A stretch of DNA of 34,847 nt from an uncultured Candidatus Melainabacteria bacterium (lineage in GTDB: Bacteria; Cyanobacteriota; Vampirovibrionia; Gastranaerophilales; Gastranaerophilaceae): positions 1-34,847 of the forward strand of contig CAKVLI010000017.1 of the NCBI GenBank assembly GCA_934757155.1. Reading direction: 5' to 3'. Of the stretch, positions 30,993 through 34,847 are shown one piece after another. The position numbers were made by a program, and so were the translations under genes. The notes beneath the pieces are model-generated. The model was not told where the DNA came from. It ran no database searches and saw only the letters and a program-made list of their open reading frames with translations. Position 1 is the stretch's first letter. Each line of letters opens with the position of its first letter.

Positions 30993-31041
30993 AAATTTAT
31001 CAATGAAACATCAACGATTTGCATCGGTTTGCAAAAAGGCA

Positions 31042-33132
31042 TTAGCCTCTGCTTGCTCCCGCTTTCTCGATAATTTCTTTTTCGATATTTGCAGGAACTT
31101 GTTCGTATTTTTGGAATTCCATAGAGAATGTACCACGACCTTGAGTATTAGATCTCAAGTCAGTAGCGTAACCGAACATGTTAGCAAGAGGAACAACTGC
31201 TCTTACAATAACGTTTCCTGTATTACCTTGTGGTTCTTGACCTTCTACACGACCACGTCTTCTTGAAATATCACCGATGATTGTACCTGTGAATTCATCA
31301 GGAATTTCAATTTCAACTTTCATCATAGGTTCAAGGATACAAGGTTGAGCCTTTCTTGTACCTTCTTTGATAGCCATTGAACCTGCGATTTTAAATGCCA
31401 TTTCAGAAGAGTCGACTTCGTGGTAAGAACCATCATAAAGTTCAACTTTAACGTCAATCATAGGGAATCCTGCTAAGATACCGCCTTCAAGAGCTTCTTC
31501 CATACCTTTTCTAGCCGGTTCAATGTATTCTTTCGGAATAGCACCACCGACGATTTTGTTTTCGAATACAAAACCTTCGTTTTCACCTGCAGGAGAAATT
31601 CTGATTTTAACGTGACCGTATTGACCTTTACCACCTGACTGACGAGCGAATTTAGAATCTTGATCAGCAGTTCCTCTGATTGTTTCTCTGTATGCAACTT
31701 GAGGTTTACCGATGTTAGCTTCAACTTTGAATTCTCTCAACATACGGTCAACAATAATATCAAGGTGAAGTTCACCCATACCTGAAATAATTGTTTGACC
31801 TGTTTCTGTATCAGATTTAACTCTGAATGAAGGATCTTCTTCAGCAAGTTTCTGAAGAGCGATACCCATTTTATCTTGGTCAGCTTTTGTTTTTGGTTCA
31901 ATAGCAACAGAGATAACCGGTTCAGGGAAAGTCATTCTTTCAAGGATGATAGGTGCTTTTTCGTCGCACAAAGTATCACCTGTAGTAGTGTCTTTCAAAC
32001 CAACTGCTGCACAGATGTCGCCTGCGTATACTTCAGTTTCTTCAAGTCTTTGGTCAGCGTACATACGAACAAGTCTTGAAATACGTTCTTTTTTACCGTT
32101 AGTAGAGTTAAGAACATAAGAACCTGCTGTGATTACGCCTGAATAAACTCTCAAGAATGTCAAACGACCTACAAACGGGTCTGTCATAACCTTGAATGAC
32201 AATGCTGAGAACGGTTCAGAGTCAGAAGAATGTCTTTCAGTCTTAGTACCGTCTTCCAATTCACCTTCGATAGCTTTTACATCAACCGGTGATGGCATAT
32301 AGTCAACAACGTTGTTCAAAAGAAGCTGAACACCTTTGTTCTTGAACGCTGTACCACAGCATACAGGAACGATTTTGTTGTCACAAACTGCTTTTCTCAA
32401 ACCTGCTTTCAATTCTTCTACTGTGATTGAATCAGGATCTTCGAAGAATTTTTCCATCAAAGCATCATCTTCAGCAGCGATAGCTTCAACCATTGCATCT
32501 CTGTATTCTTTAGCTTTGTCAGCCATATCAGCAGGGATTTCTTCTTCTCTGATATCTGTACCCAAATCGTTAGTATAGATTTCAGCTTTCATCGTCATAA
32601 GGTCGATAAGACCTGTAAATTTATCTTCAGCACCGATAGGTAACTGGATAGGAACAGCGTTAGCACCTAATCTGTTTTTGATTTGATCTACAACTCTGTA
32701 GAAGTCAGCACCTGTTCTGTCCATTTTGTTAACGAAAACCATTCTAGGAACTTCGTATCTGTTAGCTTGTCTCCAAACGGTTTCAGATTGTGATTGAACA
32801 CCACCTACTGCGCAGAATACAGCAACAACGCCGTCTAATACACGCAAAGAACGTTCAACTTCAATTGTGAAGTCAACGTGCCCAGGGGTGTCGATAATGT
32901 TGATTTGGTGTCCTTTCCAAGTTGCAGTTACAGCTGCTGATTGGATTGTGATACCTCTTTCTCTTTCTTGTTCCATAAAGTCAGTTACAGCAGCACCGTC
33001 GTGTACTTCACCGATTTTATGAGTTTTACCTGTGTAGAACAGGATACGTTCAGTTGTAGTGGTTTTACCTGCATCGATGTGAGCAGCAATACCAATATTT
33101 CTGATTTTTTCTAATGGAGTTTTTCTAGCCAT
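31042..33132 (-). CDS. fusA: Translation elongation factor G
   Basis: A 696-residue GTPase that drives ribosomal translocation and, with RRF, ribosome recycling. The G domain shows AHIDAGKTTTTER (G1), RGITIQSA (G2), DTPGHVDF (G3) and NKMDRTGAD (G4). Domains II-V follow, with GMGELHLDI in domain III and the C-terminal EF-G domains ending in YEQVPANIEKEIIEK. Length is normal for EF-G. AAGGAAAAG precedes the ATG. The usual neighbours rpsL, rpsG and tuf are absent: the gene is alone between two unrelated units, so it is either a relocated fusA or a second copy. The 230 nt upstream hold a possible TATAAA (about 33155) and no gene. Confidence 0.97.
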   Translation of the reverse strand: MARKTPLEKIRNIGIAAHIDAGKTTTTERILFYTGKTHKIGEVHDGAAVTDFMEQERERGITIQSAAVTATWKGHQINIIDTPGHVDFTIEVERSLRVLDGVVAVFCAVGGVQSQSETVWRQANRYEVPRMVFVNKMDRTGADFYRVVDQIKNRLGANAVPIQLPIGAEDKFTGLIDLMTMKAEIYTNDLGTDIREEEIPADMADKAKEYRDAMVEAIAAEDDALMEKFFEDPDSITVEELKAGLRKAVCDNKIVPVCCGTAFKNKGVQLLLNNVVDYMPSPVDVKAIEGELEDGTKTERHSSDSEPFSALSFKVMTDPFVGRLTFLRVYSGVITAGSYVLNSTNGKKERISRLVRMYADQRLEETEVYAGDICAAVGLKDTTTGDTLCDEKAPIILERMTFPEPVISVAIEPKTKADQDKMGIALQKLAEEDPSFRVKSDTETGQTIISGMGELHLDIIVDRMLREFKVEANIGKPQVAYRETIRGTADQDSKFARQSGGKGQYGHVKIRISPAGENEGFVFENKIVGGAIPKEYIEPARKGMEEALEGGILAGFPMIDVKVELYDGSYHEVDSSEMAFKIAGSMAIKEGTRKAQPCILEPMMKVEIEIPDEFTGTIIGDISRRRGRVEGQEPQGNTGNVIVRAVVPLANMFGYATDLRSNTQGRGTFSMEFQKYEQVPANIEKEIIEKAGASRG

Positions 33133-33306
33133 TTTAGTCTTTTCCTTATATTTGCTACTACTATTTATACTGTTACCAGTTCTGTCACTTCACTTTCGGG
33201 CTTGAAAAAATTTCATACTAAACCGACATGTGAAGGGCTAGTTTTATTGTCACATAAACATGTTTTGCGGGCAAGTACCTAAGTTTTAAGCGATTGAAGA
33301 CAAAAA

Positions 33307-33330
33307 CGGAACATATTTTCATATGTTCCG
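33307..33330 (-). terminator. Terminator of the adhesin-E-like gene
   Basis: A perfect 10-bp stem (33307-33316 with 33321-33330), 4-nt loop, followed on the minus strand by TTTTT: a classical intrinsic terminator. Confidence 0.8.
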
Positions 33331-33362
33331 GATAATTAGAAGTTTTAATGAAAAAATTAAAT

Positions 33363-33806
33363 TTAGTAATACCACAAGGTATCATAACCAGAGCGGGTAT
33401 CAAGATACTTATCGCTGCATACATATTCGTACGATTCATATGCTCTTGAACCTGGGCGATTAATGTCATACCATTGCTTCCAAACATTTCTGCCGCTTGC
33501 AACTACCCTGCCGGAACGGTCAAGTGCTGAATATGAGACGGTTTTTGCATAATTAGATGTGCAATCAATGAATGAGTTAGTATTAATTGTGTAAATATTA
33601 CGACCATTTATGACTTCAAGTGGTCCCGCGTTGGTAGTGTATTTTGTACGCATTGTGTATGTTCCGTAATTGGTAGATGGTCTAATGCTATCAGAATCAA
33701 TGTAATGATTAGCACCAATTTTAACCCAGTTTGTTGCAAATGACGGTGCGCAAGTTAATACTATAACACCTAAAACAACAAATTTCTTAAGTAGATCAAA
33801 TTTCAT
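33363..33806 (-). CDS. Secreted surface-adhesin-E-like protein
   Basis: A 147-residue exported protein. MKFDLLKKFVVLGVIVLTCAPSFA is a signal peptide with cleavage at SFA-TN. The mature part has the layout of surface-adhesin protein E (SAE family): NWVKIGANHYIDSDSI, a YTMRTKY strand, a YTINTNSFIDC segment, then SYSALDRSGRVVASG and a late cysteine that could pair with the first (Cys in FIDCTSN and YVCSDK). Members are small, beta-rich and periplasmic or surface-exposed. The binding partner here is unknown. The frame opens at 33851, but ATG 33806 begins the signal peptide and lies after purine-rich AGGAAAGGGA. It has a strong promoter and a terminator of its own. Confidence 0.8.
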   Translation of the reverse strand: MKFDLLKKFVVLGVIVLTCAPSFATNWVKIGANHYIDSDSIRPSTNYGTYTMRTKYTTNAGPLEVINGRNIYTINTNSFIDCTSNYAKTVSYSALDRSGRVVASGRNVWKQWYDINRPGSRAYESYEYVCSDKYLDTRSGYDTLWYY

Positions 33807-33831
33807 AAAAGTTCCCTTTCCTCTTAATGTA

Positions 33832-33907
33832 TCTATATAGACAACACACATAGTATAATATATTAAATACTATATGTCAATATATTTAACCTATTCTCAT
33901 ATAGACG
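33832..33907 (-). promoter_or_regulatory. Promoter and operators of the adhesin-E-like gene
   Basis: Minus strand: consensus TTGACA (33875-33880), 17-bp spacer, TATACT (33852-33857). An inverted repeat ATAGTAT/ATACTAT spans the same bases. Downstream is the palindrome TCTATATAGA (33832-33841), and ATATAGAC occurs at about 33835-33842 and again at 33900-33907. The divergent XRE gene next door is the natural candidate to bind these sites. Confidence 0.65.
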
Positions 33908-33915
33908 ATACCTGT

Positions 33916-33944
33916 TTGTTTCGGTGTTGAATAAAAAATATAAT
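33916..33944 (+). promoter_or_regulatory. Promoter abutting the XRE gene start
   Basis: TTGTTT (33916-33921), 17-bp spacer, consensus TATAAT (33939-33944), then only 7 nt to the ATG at 33952, with no Shine-Dalgarno. A leaderless mRNA is likely. Confidence 0.65.
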
Positions 33945-33951
33945 ATTGTTA

Positions 33952-34278
33952 ATGAAATCAGAAATTAATAAGAAGCTTGGAAATAGGATTAAATATTTAC
34001 GACTCCAAAGGGGCTTGAGTCAGGAGAAACTCGCTGAGGCGATTGATATCGCAACAACATCTTTGAGTTATGTAGAAACAGGTCGTGGTTTTATGACGCT
34101 GGTCACGCTTGAAAAATTGGCTAAAGTTTTGAATGTTGATTTATACGAGATTTTCCAATTTTCGACTGTAAACACAAAAGAAGAAATGTATGATTATATA
34201 ATGTCTAAACTGGATATTATTAAAAATGATGATGAAAAAATGAAAATGGTATATAACATTTTCAAAAATTTATTCTGA
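33952..34278 (+). CDS. XRE-family transcriptional regulator
   Basis: 108 residues. An N-terminal Cro/C1 helix-turn-helix (about 7-66), LGNRIKYLRLQRGLSQEKLAEAIDIATTSLSYVETGRG, with the conserved LEKLAKVLNVDLYEIF helix. A short acidic helical tail (about 70-108) may dimerise. The frame also opens at TTG 33946, but ATG 33952 fits the family N-terminus and lies 7 nt after a TATAAT. It is divergent from the adhesin-E-like gene, with palindromes in the shared spacer, so it probably regulates that gene, itself, or both. Confidence 0.85.
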   Translation: MKSEINKKLGNRIKYLRLQRGLSQEKLAEAIDIATTSLSYVETGRGFMTLVTLEKLAKVLNVDLYEIFQFSTVNTKEEMYDYIMSKLDIIKNDDEKMKMVYNIFKNLF

Positions 34279-34298
34279 TTGATTTAGATGTGTGAATA

Positions 34299-34327
34299 TT
34301 GTTCTTTGTGAGAATTTTTGCTAAAAT
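34299..34327 (+). promoter_or_regulatory. Promoter of mscL
   Basis: TTGTTC (34299-34304), 17-bp spacer, TAAAAT (34322-34327), then a short leader with AAGGAG 7 nt before the ATG. Confidence 0.6.
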
Positions 34328-34348
34328 ACGCATTATAAGGAGTTTATT

Positions 34349-34810
34349 ATGTTTAAAAATTTAGCAAAAGAACTCAGAGAGTTTATTCTGAGAGGTAATG
34401 TTCTTGACATGGCAGTCGGTATCATAATCGGTGCGTCTTTTGGGAAAATAGTTGATTCTTTGGTAAAAGATGTGATTATGCCGCCGATTGGTTTAATTCT
34501 CGGTAAAGTGGATTTTTCAAACTTGTATCTGCAAATATTTCCGTATGATGTGAGTTATCCGTCTTTGGACGCAGCAAAAGCGGCAGGTGCGGTGACAATT
34601 AATTACGGAATATTTTTGAATAATGTAATTAGTTTTTTAATTGTCGCATGTGCGGTTTTTGCCTTGATTAAGGCAATAAATACCCTCAAAAATAAGGTTT
34701 GTAAAGAAGAAGAGGTACAAGCAGAGGTTACGACAAAGGGATGTCCTTATTGCTGTTCAACAATTCCGATTAACGCAAAAAGATGTCCGAATTGTACTTC
34801 TGAATTGTAG
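34349..34810 (+). CDS. mscL: Large-conductance mechanosensitive channel with C-terminal zinc ribbon
   Basis: A 153-residue membrane channel that opens under membrane tension to release solutes during osmotic downshock. FLRGNVLDMAVG-type start (here FILRGNVLDMAVG), first pore helix to about residue 45, a periplasmic loop, and a second helix (NNVISFLIVACAVFALIKAI, about 91-110), as in the pentameric MscL family. The usual cytoplasmic helical bundle is followed by a CPYC...CPNC zinc ribbon (about 132-150), an extension seen in some MscL proteins (family knowledge). AAGGAG lies before the ATG. The last 37 nt of the window contain only a GGTTTGC/GCAAACC hairpin. Confidence 0.94.
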   Translation: MFKNLAKELREFILRGNVLDMAVGIIIGASFGKIVDSLVKDVIMPPIGLILGKVDFSNLYLQIFPYDVSYPSLDAAKAAGAVTINYGIFLNNVISFLIVACAVFALIKAINTLKNKVCKEEEVQAEVTTKGCPYCCSTIPINAKRCPNCTSEL

Positions 34811-34847
34811 GATTGAAAAAAAGAGTGGCGGGTTTGCAAAGCAAACC

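Overview
The window is an AT-rich bacterial chromosome segment that uses standard stops. It most resembles a gut-associated, non-photosynthetic relative of cyanobacteria (Vampirovibrionia/'Melainabacteria', order Gastranaerophilales). That placement is an inference. It rests on weak Shine-Dalgarno use, an anaerobic class III ribonucleotide reductase, a mraY-murD-ftsW-murG cluster, and proteins with a short Asn-rich, FKA-type N-terminus next to degenerate AAA domains. No rRNA or marker tree was available to test it.

Layout, left to right. 1-340: tRNA-Ala(TGC) on the minus strand. 341-4000: a methionine gamma-lyase-family PLP enzyme, a secreted von Willebrand A protein, and gatB behind a hairpin-rich leader. 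4066-8597: a minus-strand peptidoglycan operon, mraY-murD-ftsW-murG, with overlapping genes. 8600-9118: a non-coding, heavily folded spacer. 9119-11556: a divergent glycogen-synthase-like glycosyltransferase and a small XRE regulator with a palindromic operator. 11722-14109: groES and groEL separated by a four-helix-bundle (S23/IVP-type) gene bounded by octamer repeats in inverted orientation. 14160-14615: a spacer holding a short element with terminal inverted repeats. 14616-20381: one 1921-residue modular protein (EF-hand, LysM, coiled coil, Fic-like region, degenerate J-domain). 20559-22318: tRNA-Gly(CCC) with duplicated 3' debris, yraN, an orphan 81-residue gene, and a second copy of the inverted-repeat element. 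22319-24604: nrdD behind an FNR-like box. 24746-26745: an RloA/RloB (AbiL-like) defence pair. 26748-30864: an Sfp-type phosphopantetheinyl transferase, then an operon of one intact AAA+ ATPase and two paralogues that have lost both Walker motifs, one of them split by a frameshift at an A6 run. 31042-33132: fusA, alone. 33363-34810: a secreted adhesin-E-like protein, a divergent XRE regulator, and mscL with a C-terminal zinc ribbon.

The strongest candidates for something undescribed are (i) the AAA+/pseudo-AAA operon, (ii) the octamer-flanked four-helix-bundle cassette inside groESL and a solo octamer array elsewhere, (iii) the GGGGGTAAATAT-ended short elements, and (iv) the 1921-residue protein. 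Several genes also have a good -10 box only 6-9 nt before the ATG and no Shine-Dalgarno, which suggests leaderless mRNAs.
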